Source: an uncultured Oscillospiraceae bacterium
GTDB lineage: Bacteria > Bacillota > Clostridia > Oscillospirales > Oscillospiraceae
Assembly: GCA_910587645.1 (NCBI GenBank)
Contig: CAJUNA010000013.1
Coordinates: 1 to 64,000, forward strand
DNA length: 64,000 bases
Direction: 5' to 3'
The notes below the pieces were generated by a model. It made no database searches. It had not been told where the DNA came from and was given only the letters and a program-made list of their open reading frames with translations. Both the position numbers and the translations under genes were made by a program. Below are positions 1 to 8,492 of this stretch, piece after piece (positions within the stretch are counted from its first letter, which is position 1; each line of letters begins with the position of its first letter).

Positions 1-96
1 GTCTCCTTTCGGCGACCGTTATAAACTTAAAAAGGATGATTCAAGCTGCAAGTTGACGCCTTCAGGGCATCTTTTTCATGCTTTGAGAAAAATCTC

Positions 97-449
97 TTGA
101 CTTTTGCTCCCTCATATATTGGACTTTGTCAACAGGTCCAGATCTGCGAACACGGCACAGTTACAGGACGAGCTGACGGGGCATTAATCGGGCTGGCCCG
201 CACAACGGATGGAAACACTACGCCCACTGACGGCACTTGGAAAACGATCATTATGATGCAAGCATTACAAGACAGAGTGAACTTGCGATGCAACGTCAGG
301 ATTACCAAAGTGCTCTACAGCGCACAACTTATTATGCTAGTGTTTTAGGAATGTCTGAAGAAGGCGTGTCCAGTTACTTTGTAGGTGCAAATCTTCGTGA
401 AATCCAGCGCAAGAAAGCACAGGGAATTATGGTGGTAATATCGGCGTGA
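97..449 (+). pseudogene. Decayed coding remnant, possibly hydroxylamine-reductase-like
   Basis: Two short overlapping frames with no intact gene. Around 155-205 the sequence reads AQLQDELTG in one frame and continues as ALIGLARTTDGN after a one-base slip at the GGGG run near 180. The joined text resembles the N-terminus of short hybrid-cluster/hydroxylamine-reductase-like proteins of Clostridia (LTGALIGLARATDGN). No cysteine motifs of that family follow. A second frame (from about 237) encodes a Gln/Ser-rich stretch ending at 449 that I do not recognise. Base composition is clearly more AT-rich than the block after 965. The resemblance is from memory and short, so the family assignment is weak; the broken state is the better-supported part. 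Confidence 0.3.
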
Positions 450-784
450 TACATACGCCACCCAAGAAAGACCCAGTTTGGGATATGAACCGGACTTTAA
501 ATTGGAATGCTATGCCACCACTTAATAGGTACACCTTTCTAACTGGCAACCCTCAATATTTAAACGGAACTATGGCCTACAAGGCTATTGAGAACGGAAA
601 GGTTATAGAAGTGGAGTACCCAGATACAAAGTTGCAGGCAAGCTTCTACTACTGGAAAGACAATAGTATTTATCAAGCCAGGCCTGCTGAACTTCACTAT
701 ATGGGTACGCCTGGTGGGCCGCAAGACAGCGTTTATGAAAATGCCATTCCTCATTATGAAGATCAGCTTTTGATTATCGTTTAA
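446..784 (+). CDS. Hypothetical protein, possibly the 3' part of a broken gene
   Basis: A 112-aa frame opening at GTG 446, overlapping the preceding stop by two bases. Reading the same frame backwards gives plausible protein sequence (TGNYGGNIG) up to a TGA near 400, so this may be the tail of a longer gene that was frameshifted rather than a true short gene. The product is rich in Tyr, Pro and Asn, has no signal peptide or membrane segment, and matches no family I recognise. No clear ribosome binding site precedes the GTG. Codon use is AT-leaning compared with radA downstream, suggesting acquired and decaying DNA. Confidence 0.3.
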   Translation: MIHTPPKKDPVWDMNRTLNWNAMPPLNRYTFLTGNPQYLNGTMAYKAIENGKVIEVEYPDTKLQASFYYWKDNSIYQARPAELHYMGTPGGPQDSVYENAIPHYEDQLLIIV

Positions 785-900
785 AATACACAAGGCAGTC
801 GAATTGTAGTTAGTTTATAGCTAAACTGGGACGCGAATCATAACAATTTATATCCCCAATAGTAACGGCTGCCATCCCGCACCTTTTCAAAAAAAATTTC
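785..900. other. Intergenic AT-rich stretch, nothing recognised
   Basis: Spacer between the left-edge debris and the radA promoter. It contains a weak inverted repeat (TTAGTTTA / TAGCTAAAC around 808-826) without a T-run, and no open frame of note. Confidence 0.4.
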
Positions 901-929
901 TTGCCAATCAGGAACAAATGTTGTACAAT
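901..929 (+). promoter_or_regulatory. Sigma-A-type promoter of radA
   Basis: TTGCCA (901-906), 17-bp spacer, TACAAT (924-929), located 36 bp upstream of the radA start codon. Both boxes are close to the vegetative consensus. Confidence 0.7.
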
Positions 930-964
930 AGAGAAAAAAGCTGAGGCATTGAAGGAGAAAAGCT

Positions 965-2338
965 ATGGCGAAGGCAAGAACCATATTTTATTGTACAGAG
1001 TGCGGCAACGAGACGCCCAAATGGGCAGGAAAATGCCTGGCCTGCGGCGCGTGGAACACCATTGTGGAGCAGGAGACTGCGCCCAAGGCAAAATCAGGCC
1101 GTTCCCCCGGCGTCCGCAGTCCCTTCCACGCGGTAAAGGCGGTATCCCTCTCAGAGATTGACACGGCGGAAGAGCTGCGTTTCCATACCGGCATGGGAGA
1201 GCTGGACCGCGTCCTGGGCGGCGGTGCAGTGAAAGGCTCTTTGGTTCTGGTAGGCGGTGCGCCTGGGGTGGGCAAATCCACGCTGATGCTGCAAATCTGC
1301 GGCAGCCTGTGCGGGAAAAACCGTGTTCTATATGTCTCCGGGGAGGAATCCACCCGCCAGCTCAAGCTCCGGGCACAGCGGCTTGGGGTGGGCGGAAGCA
1401 ACCTGCTGGTGCTGTCGGAGACGGCACTGGAGGACGTGCTGCAAGCCGCGTCCGAGGAGGAACCGGACATCTTGATCGTGGACTCCATTCAAACGCTTTA
1501 CAACGGCGCTTTGGACAGCCCGCCCGGCAGCATCGGGCAAGTCAAGGATTGCACCATGGCCCTCATGCAGCTTGCCAAGGGCCGGAACGTGACGGTATTT
1601 GTCATCGGCCATGTGAACAAAGAAGGCTCTATTGCCGGCCCCAAAGTTTTGGAGCACATGGTAGACTGTGTCCTCTACTTTGAGGGGGAGCAGCACAGCA
1701 CATGCCGTATTCTCCGTGCCGCCAAGAACCGGTTCGGCGCCACCAATGAGATCGGGGTATTCGAGATGATGGACGTAGGCCTTTCGGAGGTGGAAAACCC
1801 CTCTCAAATGCTGTTGTCAGGCCGTCCCGATGGCGCGCCGGGAACCTGTGTGACCTGCGTGATGGAGGGCGTCCGTCCTGTGCTGGCAGAAATCCAAGCC
1901 TTGCTGGCCCCTGCGTCCTACGGCAATGCCCGGCGGTCCAGCAACGGCTTTGACTTTGGCCGCGCGGCCATGCTCCTGGCGGTGCTGGAAAAGCGGGGCG
2001 GACTGAAAGTATCCGCTTGTGACGCATATATGAACATTATCGGCGGCCTGACCTTGGACGAGCCCGCCGCCGACCTGGCCGCTATTCTGGCGCTGGCTTC
2101 CAGCTATCTGGACAAGCCCATTCCCGCCGACCTTGCGGCCATCGGGGAGGTGGGGCTTACCGGCGAGCTTCGGGCGGTGAACAACCTGGATCAGCGGCTC
2201 AGTGAGGTTTGCCGTTTAGGCTTCAAAACCTGCGTGGTTCCCCGGCGCAAGGGCAAGGCCCCTGCGCCCCACGAGGGACTGCGTGTAGTGGAAGCGTCCA
2301 ATATTGGGGAAGCTATCCGCGCCGCCTTGGGGAAATAG
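965..2338 (+). CDS. radA: DNA repair protein RadA (Sms)
   Basis: RadA is a RecA-like, hexameric branch-migration helicase of recombinational repair. The 457-aa product has the usual length. Visible features are an N-terminal C4 zinc finger (Cys10, Cys13, Cys24, Cys27), a Walker A GGAPGVGKST near residue 97, the RadA-specific KNRFG motif near residue 252, and a C-terminal Lon-like domain. The start ATG at 965 follows GAAGGAGAAA at proper spacing. It stands alone behind its own promoter; efp downstream has a separate one. Confidence 0.97.
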   Translation: MAKARTIFYCTECGNETPKWAGKCLACGAWNTIVEQETAPKAKSGRSPGVRSPFHAVKAVSLSEIDTAEELRFHTGMGELDRVLGGGAVKGSLVLVGGAPGVGKSTLMLQICGSLCGKNRVLYVSGEESTRQLKLRAQRLGVGGSNLLVLSETALEDVLQAASEEEPDILIVDSIQTLYNGALDSPPGSIGQVKDCTMALMQLAKGRNVTVFVIGHVNKEGSIAGPKVLEHMVDCVLYFEGEQHSTCRILRAAKNRFGATNEIGVFEMMDVGLSEVENPSQMLLSGRPDGAPGTCVTCVMEGVRPVLAEIQALLAPASYGNARRSSNGFDFGRAAMLLAVLEKRGGLKVSACDAYMNIIGGLTLDEPAADLAAILALASSYLDKPIPADLAAIGEVGLTGELRAVNNLDQRLSEVCRLGFKTCVVPRRKGKAPAPHEGLRVVEASNIGEAIRAALGK

Positions 2339-2496
2339 GGCGCAGAAAAAAGTTGCCGGCAGTGAACAAGACGGCGGGACCGGCGCATACCATGAATCAG
2401 GGTGAGGGTTTTGCGCCATAATACGGGAAGCGGGGCTGTTTTTCCCGTCCGATTCCAGCGAAAGGAAAAATTTCAACCGATTTTCCTACAAAACCC
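2339..2496. other. radA-efp spacer, no gene seen
   Basis: About 160 bp between the radA stop and the efp promoter. I see no convincing terminator hairpin followed by T-run and no small ORF with a ribosome binding site. Confidence 0.4.
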
Positions 2497-2525
2497 TTGC
2501 AATTATGACGGGAATACGGTAGAAT
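2497..2525 (+). promoter_or_regulatory. Promoter of efp
   Basis: TTGCAA (2497-2502), 17-bp spacer, TAGAAT (2520-2525); the start codon lies 55 bp downstream. Confidence 0.6.
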
Positions 2526-2580
2526 GTCCGGTAGGTAAGAAATCCCGTGTAAATTATTCCAATTAGGAGGAAATCAAAAT

Positions 2581-3150
2581 ATGGCTACAATTACTGCCGG
2601 CGAGTTCCGCAATGGCAAGACCTTTGAAATGGACGGAAAGGTGATGCAGGTCATCGAGTTCCAGCACGTTAAGCCCGGTAAAGGCGCGGCTTTTGTGCGC
2701 ACGAAGATGAAGAACGTAGTGACCGGCGCGGTCACCGAGACCAGCTTCAACCCCACAGCCAAGTTCGAGGAAGCCTTCGTCGAGCGTAAGGATATGGAGT
2801 ACAGCTACAGCGATGGCGACCTGTACTATTTCATGGATCAAGAGACCTATGACATGGTGCCTCTGGGCAAGGATCTGCTGGGTGATGCGTTCCGCTTCGT
2901 CAAGGAGAACACCATGTGCAAGGTGCTCAGTTATAAAGGGACTGTATTCGGCTTGGAGTGCCCCAACTTTATGGATCTGGTGGTGACGGACACGGAGCCC
3001 GGCTTTGCCGGTAACACCGCCACTAATGTGACCAAGCCCGCCGTGCTGGAGACTGGGGCGGAGATCAAGGTGCCCCTGTTTATTGACGTGGGGGACAAGA
3101 TCACCATTGATACCCGCACCGGTGAGTACCTCTCCCGCTGCAAGGAGTAA
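2581..3150 (+). CDS. efp: Translation elongation factor P
   Basis: EF-P binds between P and E sites of the ribosome and rescues polyproline stalling. The 189-aa length and three-barrel organisation fit the family. The conserved loop KPGKGAAF places the usually modified lysine at Lys34, as in other bacterial EF-Ps. The C-terminal signature of the family ([13 protein letters not shown]) is intact. A very strong ribosome binding site (TAGGAGGAAAT) precedes ATG 2581. No EF-P modification gene is seen in the window. Confidence 0.97.
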   Translation: MATITAGEFRNGKTFEMDGKVMQVIEFQHVKPGKGAAFVRTKMKNVVTGAVTETSFNPTAKFEEAFVERKDMEYSYSDGDLYYFMDQETYDMVPLGKDLLGDAFRFVKENTMCKVLSYKGTVFGLECPNFMDLVVTDTEPGFAGNTATNVTKPAVLETGAEIKVPLFIDVGDKITIDTRTGEYLSRCKE

Positions 3151-3232
3151 TTTTGTGTTCCATCGGCCTGGGGCCGTGTGTTAAAAGAGGAGAACCTGAA
3201 GAAAAACATGACTTTTTGAAAGGAGAGGCGCT

Positions 3233-3691
3233 ATGGAAATTCTGGAAAAGGTCGCGTATATGAAGGGGTTGGCGGAGGGCATCGGCCTGGATGTCAAGTC
3301 CAAGGAGGGCAAGCTCCTCAAAGTGATGATGGACATTCTGGACGATGTGGCCCTGGAACTGCAAGACATCCATGACGAACAGGCGGATTTGGAGGAAGGC
3401 CTTGACGCGGTCAGCGAGGATCTGGCCGATGTGGAGAGCTTCCTGTTCGACATGGAGGATGAGGACGAAGAAGACGGCGAGGAGGATGGAGAAGTCTATC
3501 AGACTACCTGTCCTAACTGTGACGAAGAAATTTTCTTTGACGAGGACATCCTAGCGGACGGCAGTGTCCTCTGTCCCAACTGCGGCGAGGAACTGGAATT
3601 TGACCTGTCGGACTTGAGCGGCTGCGGCGGATGTTGCGGCGCCTGCGCTGAAGAGGAAGACGAGGATGACGATGAGGAAGACGATGAGTGA
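3233..3691 (+). CDS. CD1247-type acidic zinc-ribbon protein, function unknown
   Basis: A 152-aa, very acidic protein. Residues 1-60 form the helical domain named after Clostridioides CD1247 (MEILEKVAYMKGLAEGI opening). The middle is Asp/Glu rich, then two CPNC pairs near residues 94 and 115 form a likely zinc ribbon, followed by a Cys-rich patch (CGGCCGAC) and an acidic tail. Such proteins often lie next to efp in Clostridia; a role is not established. Ribosome binding site GAAAGGAGAGG precedes ATG 3233. It is 82 bp downstream of efp with no obvious terminator between, so probably co-transcribed, and ends at the terminator at 3724. Confidence 0.85.
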   Translation: MEILEKVAYMKGLAEGIGLDVKSKEGKLLKVMMDILDDVALELQDIHDEQADLEEGLDAVSEDLADVESFLFDMEDEDEEDGEEDGEVYQTTCPNCDEEIFFDEDILADGSVLCPNCGEELEFDLSDLSGCGGCCGACAEEEDEDDDEEDDE

Positions 3692-3723
3692 TCGCCGCTT
3701 TCATTAAGGCCAGATTGACACAA

Positions 3724-3758
3724 AAGGAGCGCCCCAGCCTGGGGGCGCTCCTTCCTTT
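3724..3758. terminator. Bidirectional intrinsic terminator
   Basis: AAGGAGCGCCCC, 5- to 6-nt loop, GGGGCGCTCCTT, followed by T-rich sequence on the forward strand and TTTTG on the reverse strand. It serves the convergent CD1247-type gene and hsp20. Confidence 0.8.
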
Positions 3759-3801
3759 ATTGCCCTGCCGCCGCCTTGCCAAGAGGGATGAAGGGGATAA
3801 G

Positions 3802-4236
3802 TTACTGGATCTCCAGCCGTCTTGCGGCGGGCACGGCCTGGGTCTGTTTCGGCAGTGTCAGCTTCAGCACCCCGTCCTCGTAGGCGGCGGTGATCCCCTC
3901 AGCGCGGATGCCGGAGATATCAAAGCTTCTGGAGAAAGAACCGAAGGAGCGTTCACAGCGGATATAGCCGCTGTTTTCGTCCCTCTCTTCCTTAGACGCG
4001 TTTCTCTGCGCACTGATCGAGAGACGGTCGCCGTCAATATCAATGTGGATATCCTCTTTCTTCATGCCCGGCAGGTCAGACTCCAGCACATAAGCGTCTC
4101 CGGCATCCCGGATGTCGGTGCGGAAGGCGGATGTGCCAGCGTTAGCGAACAAGCTGCGTTCTAGTTCTTCCAGGTCGCGGAAGGGACGGTACAGGTCTAC
4201 GCCGCGGCTGCGGGTAAAAGGGATCATTTCAAACAT
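3802..4236 (-). CDS. Hsp20/alpha-crystallin small heat-shock protein
   Basis: ATP-independent holdase chaperone. The 144-aa product has a short N-terminal arm, an alpha-crystallin domain from about residue 35 to 135 with the DLPGMKKEDI strand region and the YEDGVLKLTLPK motif, and a short tail ending LEIQ that provides an I-x-I-like anchor. Ribosome binding site TTGGAGG precedes the start. A perfect CIRCE operator lies about 95 bp upstream (4331-4357), so HrcA control is expected. Confidence 0.95.
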   Translation of the reverse strand: MFEMIPFTRSRGVDLYRPFRDLEELERSLFANAGTSAFRTDIRDAGDAYVLESDLPGMKKEDIHIDIDGDRLSISAQRNASKEERDENSGYIRCERSFGSFSRSFDISGIRAEGITAAYEDGVLKLTLPKQTQAVPAARRLEIQ

Positions 4237-4330
4237 AATAGAAAACCTCCAATTTCTTTTTTGTTTATGGCTACAGTATGCACTTCCATTATGAACAAAT
4301 ATAGCGAATTATATGTCCGGATCATGAATT

Positions 4331-4357
4331 TTAGCACTCCAAATCTTCGAGTGCTAA
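4331..4357. promoter_or_regulatory. CIRCE operator (HrcA site) 1
   Basis: TTAGCACTC, exactly 9 bp, GAGTGCTAA: a perfect match to the HrcA operator. It sits in the divergent region between hsp20 (reverse) and the ParB-like gene (forward), upstream of the -35 of the latter, so hsp20 is the more likely target. Confidence 0.95.
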
Positions 4358-4372
4358 AATCAGGCTGCGCGG

Positions 4373-4401
4373 TTGTATTTTCCAGTGGCATATGCTATAC
4401 T
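4373..4401 (+). promoter_or_regulatory. Promoter of the ParB-like gene
   Basis: TTGTAT (4373-4378), 17-bp spacer, TATACT (4396-4401); the gene starts 47 bp downstream. The CIRCE operator ends 15 bp upstream of the -35 box. Confidence 0.6.
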
Positions 4402-4448
4402 ATATCATGAATTAGTATAAAAAGAGCAAGTCCCAGGAGGAGAACCCC

Positions 4449-5084
4449 ATGGATATCCAGCGTATCAACGAATACAATGACCCCCGCTTTCCCCAGGAGA
4501 TCCTATATCAGCATGGCGCCTATCTGGTAGATGGCGCGCCCTGTTTTTTCCGGATTACATCAGGCCACGAAGCAGTCCTTACCGCTCCACACCTTTCCCC
4601 GGAAAGCTTAGAGGAGCTGCTGGAAGTGTTTCGTTTTCATGCGGAGCACATCACGGTTTTTTATAATGAGGGAGGGGACTGTCTCCGGCGGTTCCCTGCT
4701 GTGGCGCGGCGTGAAATAGAGATTGACGCCCTCCAGCCCTCCCAATTTTCGGTAGACCGGGAAAAGTGCGCTGCCGTAGGGCATTTCATATCATCCGCCG
4801 CCAGTCTGGTTATCCCGGTCATGCCACTGCCAGAGGGTGGCGTCTGCGTGCTGGACGGACATACCCGTCTATACGAGGCATGGCGGCGGGGGCTTCGCAA
4901 GGCAATGGTTTTCGACTGCGAGGTTTCCGCCCAGACCCAGGAAAATATGCTGGGCATCGTTCGTGAGACACAAAAACGGAAGATTTACCACATCTGCGAC
5001 CTAGCTCTATATAGCCCAGAGGAGCAAAAGGAAAAATGGCACGACTGGTGTGACGCTTATTTTTCCGCCCTTGGGGAAACTTGA
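4449..5084 (+). CDS. ParB/Srx-fold-like protein, function unknown
   Basis: A 211-aa soluble protein. The C-terminal half contains IDALQPSQ, a stretch ending in IPV, then VLDGHTRLYEAWRRG, which matches the ParB/sulfiredoxin-like DGH(T/N)R core used by ParB-family CTPases and related nucleases. The N-terminal ~95 residues are unassigned. There is no helix-turn-helix domain as in chromosome-partitioning ParB, so partitioning is unlikely. Ribosome binding site CCCAGGAGGAG precedes ATG 4449. murF follows by 19 bp and is probably in the same transcript. Confidence 0.65.
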   Translation: MDIQRINEYNDPRFPQEILYQHGAYLVDGAPCFFRITSGHEAVLTAPHLSPESLEELLEVFRFHAEHITVFYNEGGDCLRRFPAVARREIEIDALQPSQFSVDREKCAAVGHFISSAASLVIPVMPLPEGGVCVLDGHTRLYEAWRRGLRKAMVFDCEVSAQTQENMLGIVRETQKRKIYHICDLALYSPEEQKEKWHDWCDAYFSALGET

Positions 5085-5103
5085 AATCAGGAGGGAACAG
5101 CCC

Positions 5104-6480
5104 ATGACGCCCATGACTACCGCTCAAATTTGCGCCGCCGTCCAAGGCGTTTTATTTGGAGAAGCCGAAACGGTTATTACCGCCGTTTCCACAGACAGCC
5201 GGACGGTTACCCCGGGGGCGTGGTTTGTACCCCTGGCTGGGGAACGGTTTGATGGCCACGATTATATTGGCATGGCCTTGGACAGGGGAGCAGCTGGATG
5301 CTTTTGTGCCAAGCTGCCAAAAAATATCCGCGAGGACAAGGCTTATATATTGGTAGAGGACACCAGGCGGGCGCTTCGGGACTGGTCGGCATGGTACCGG
5401 AATCAGTACGACATTCCCGTTGTCCAGATCACGGGCAGCATGGGTAAGACCACGTTCAAGGAGCTGCTGGCCGGGATCCTATCCCAGCGGTACAGGACGC
5501 TAAAAACCCCTGGCAATCTCAACGGCGATATTGGCGCGCCCCTGACGCTGCTGTCGCTGGAACCGGAACACGAAGCGGCAGTCGTGGAAACAGGAATGGA
5601 TGAATTTGGCCAGATCCGGTACTTAGGCCAGGCGATCCGTCCCGATGTGGCGGTTATTACGATCATTGATGATGTGCATTTATCCCACTTTGGCAGCCGG
5701 GAGGACATTTTAAAGGCAAAATCAGAGATATTCGAAAACCTCCGTCCCGGTGGCATCGCCATACTCAACGGCGATGACCCGCTGCTCAATACGCTGTCCC
5801 TCCGGTGTGAGGCAGTTCGCTGCGGCCAATCTCCGTCCTGCGGGGTGCGTGTCACGGAGCTGGAGGATCTTGGCCTGGAGGGGGTCCGGTGCACCATTGC
5901 TACGGAGCAGGACAGCTATCCGCTGGCCATTCCGGCTCCCGGTGTCCATATGGCGACACTGGCTGCCCTGGCCGTAGCGGCGGCGGAGTGTCTCGGCCTG
6001 ACAAAAGAGGAAATTATTCAAGGGGTGGAATCCTACGCCCCGGCGGACAACCGCCTGCGGGTAGAGCATCTCCCCGGCAACCGGATCATGATAAACGACA
6101 GCTACAACGCCAATCCCCGGTCTGTCCGGGCAGATGTGGTTATTTTGTCCCAGCACAAGGGCGGAAAGCGGATTGCCATGTTAGGGGACATGACGGAGCT
6201 GGGGGCAGCGGAAGCGTCTGGGCACCAGTCCGTAGGAGAGCTGGTAGGCCAGTTGGGGATTGATATATTGCTTGCGGTTGGCCCTCGGAGCAAAGAATAT
6301 ATGGTACCCGCCGCACAGGCGGCAGGCTGCGCAGAGGTTCGCTGGTATCCCGACCGCGAAGCGGTTAAATCCGATTTACTGGATCTTTTTGCCCCAGGGG
6401 ATGCACTTTTAATCAAGGCGTCTCATTTCTTTGGACGGTTTGATTTAATGGCGGATTTTCTTAGGGACTATTCGTTTTAG
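5104..6480 (+). CDS. murF: UDP-MurNAc-tripeptide--D-Ala-D-Ala ligase MurF
   Basis: Cytoplasmic ATP-dependent ligase adding D-Ala-D-Ala to the peptidoglycan precursor. The 458-aa product has the Mur ligase N-terminal domain (TDSRTVTPGAWFVPLAGE), ATP-binding ITGSMGKTT near residue 107, the central-domain text HLSHFGSREDILKAK, and a C-terminal domain with NDSYNANP. Start chosen at ATG 5104 because AGGAGGGAACAGCCC precedes it; an in-frame GTG at 5050 would overlap the upstream gene and lacks a site. Other mur genes are absent nearby. Confidence 0.96.
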   Translation: MTPMTTAQICAAVQGVLFGEAETVITAVSTDSRTVTPGAWFVPLAGERFDGHDYIGMALDRGAAGCFCAKLPKNIREDKAYILVEDTRRALRDWSAWYRNQYDIPVVQITGSMGKTTFKELLAGILSQRYRTLKTPGNLNGDIGAPLTLLSLEPEHEAAVVETGMDEFGQIRYLGQAIRPDVAVITIIDDVHLSHFGSREDILKAKSEIFENLRPGGIAILNGDDPLLNTLSLRCEAVRCGQSPSCGVRVTELEDLGLEGVRCTIATEQDSYPLAIPAPGVHMATLAALAVAAAECLGLTKEEIIQGVESYAPADNRLRVEHLPGNRIMINDSYNANPRSVRADVVILSQHKGGKRIAMLGDMTELGAAEASGHQSVGELVGQLGIDILLAVGPRSKEYMVPAAQAAGCAEVRWYPDREAVKSDLLDLFAPGDALLIKASHFFGRFDLMADFLRDYSF

Positions 6481-6590
6481 CAGATAGCCTGCCGCATTGT
6501 GCGAGGGGGGCAACTGTACGTTTTCCCTGTGAGGGAATGATAGAATAAAGTGAACGCCGGCCCTCAAGGCTGGCTAAAAAAGAAACGACA

Positions 6591-8492
6591 ATGATAGAAA
6601 TTAGTGTAAGTGGAATTAAAAAATCCTTTGAAATAGGAAATAACATTTTAGACGGGATAACTTTCCAGGTAGAAACTGGTGAGCGCGTTGGCCTTTTAGG
6701 CCGGAATGGCGCCGGAAAATCGACCCTTTTTAAAATCCTTACTGGAGAATTGGAGGCCGATGAAGGCAGTGCCGTTATCGCAAAAAACAGCCGCATCGGC
6801 CTGATTTCCCAAATCCCCGTCTATCCGGAGGGCTACACCGTTGACGATGTCCTCCAAACCGCCTTTTCCAGGCACCAAAAGCTGGCAGAGGAAATGGAAC
6901 GCCTTACCGCCGCCATGGCGGCAGGTGATGCTGGTGAGCAGACCCTCCGCCGGTATGGCGAATTGTCCGCAAAATTTGAGGGCATCGGCGGCTATGACAC
7001 TGGTACCGCCGTCAGCAAGGTAGCCAACGGGCTGTCCATTTCCCTGGAAATGCGCGCCCAACTATTTGCCAGCCTGTCTGGAGGAGAAAAGACCAGGGTG
7101 AACCTGGGCCGTCTGATTCTGGAGGACACGGACATTCTGCTCCTGGATGAGCCAACCAACCACTTGGATCTCCATGCGGTGGAATGGCTGGAGGACTATG
7201 TGCGGCATTTTAAGGGAACAGTGGTTGCCATCAGCCATGACCGCTATTTCCTGGACAGAACGATCACCAGGGTCATAGAAATACTGGACGGAAAAGCGGA
7301 GTTCTATCCCGGTAATTACACCTTTTATGCTATTGAAAAGGAACGCCGCTACCAGGAAAAGCTCAAGCAATATGAAAAAGAGCAGGCAAAGATCAAACAG
7401 CTCCAGGAAGCCGCCGATAAGCTTCATCTCTGGGCCTTCATGGGGAATGACAAGCTCCATAAACGTGCCTTTTCCATGGAGCGGCGCATTGAGCGCATCC
7501 GCCAGACGGAAAAACCCACCAAGGCGAAAGCCATGACCCAGCGTTTCGGGGAGAAAGAATTTTCCGGCGATGAGGTACTGCACATCAAGGACCTGGAGAA
7601 ATCCTTTGAAAGCCGCAGGCTCTTTCGTGACATCAACCTCCTGGTGGAGGGCGGTGAACGCATCGCTTTGATTGGCGACAACGGTACCGGCAAGTCCACG
7701 CTGCTAAAGATCCTTATGGGCGAGGAACAGCCGGACAGTGGCCGGATCCGCTTCGGCCCTGCGGTTCGCACCGCCTACCTGCCCCAGATCATCCGTTTTG
7801 ACAATCCTAACCGCAGCCTGGTGGACACCATGCTCTACGCCAAACACGGCATGACCACCCAGACCGCCCGGGACCGTTTGGGCGCGTTTAATTTCCGGGG
7901 CGAGGACGTGTTTAAGACTGTTTCCGTCCTTTCCGGCGGTGAGCAGAGCCGCCTGCGGCTGTGCATGCTGATGGATGAGGAGATCAACCTCTTGATCCTG
8001 GACGAACCGACCAATCATCTGGACATTGCCAGCCGGGAATGGATCGAAGAAGCGGTGGAGGCCTATGAAGGCGCACTGCTGTTCGTCAGCCATGACCGCT
8101 ACTTCATCAACCGTTTTGCCACCCGGGTCTGGGAACTGGAAAATGGAGCCATCACCGACTATCCGGTACCTTTTGTCCGCTACCGGGAGATCAAGGAGCG
8201 GGAAAAATCCTTTACCCAAGCCCAGGTTAAGTACGAGAAGAAAGAAGATAAGCCCAAGCCCCCGCCCAAGGGCGGCCGCGCCCAGCAGAACGCCCGCAAG
8301 CAGCTTACCATCTGTGAGCGGGAGATGGAGAAGCTGGAGGATGAAATCAAGGCCGCCGAAGCGGAAATGGAAGCCAATGCCTGCGACTATGAAAAGTACA
8401 GCGCGGCCTATGCCCGGAAGGAATCCCTTGACGAAAAGCTGCTGGCGCTGATGGATCGCTGGGAAAAGCTGGCCGGGGAGGCCGAGGTGTGA
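6591..8492 (+). CDS. ABC-F family ATPase (translation factor-like)
   Basis: A 633-aa soluble protein with two ABC cassettes and no membrane segment, the ABC-F architecture acting on ribosomes. Cassette 1 has GRNGAGKST near residue 36, LSGGEKTR near 161 and LLLDEPTNHLD; cassette 2 has GDNGTGKST near 361, LSGGEQSR and LLILDEPTNHLD. The inter-cassette linker is charged and helical, and a C-terminal coiled coil (from about residue 550) follows a Pro/Lys-rich hinge, as in Uup/YfmR/YdiF types. Subtype and any antibiotic-resistance role cannot be decided from sequence. The start ATG has only a weak ribosome binding site (AAAGAAAC). Confidence 0.93.
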   Translation: MIEISVSGIKKSFEIGNNILDGITFQVETGERVGLLGRNGAGKSTLFKILTGELEADEGSAVIAKNSRIGLISQIPVYPEGYTVDDVLQTAFSRHQKLAEEMERLTAAMAAGDAGEQTLRRYGELSAKFEGIGGYDTGTAVSKVANGLSISLEMRAQLFASLSGGEKTRVNLGRLILEDTDILLLDEPTNHLDLHAVEWLEDYVRHFKGTVVAISHDRYFLDRTITRVIEILDGKAEFYPGNYTFYAIEKERRYQEKLKQYEKEQAKIKQLQEAADKLHLWAFMGNDKLHKRAFSMERRIERIRQTEKPTKAKAMTQRFGEKEFSGDEVLHIKDLEKSFESRRLFRDINLLVEGGERIALIGDNGTGKSTLLKILMGEEQPDSGRIRFGPAVRTAYLPQIIRFDNPNRSLVDTMLYAKHGMTTQTARDRLGAFNFRGEDVFKTVSVLSGGEQSRLRLCMLMDEEINLLILDEPTNHLDIASREWIEEAVEAYEGALLFVSHDRYFINRFATRVWELENGAITDYPVPFVRYREIKEREKSFTQAQVKYEKKEDKPKPPPKGGRAQQNARKQLTICEREMEKLEDEIKAAEAEMEANACDYEKYSAAYARKESLDEKLLALMDRWEKLAGEAEV

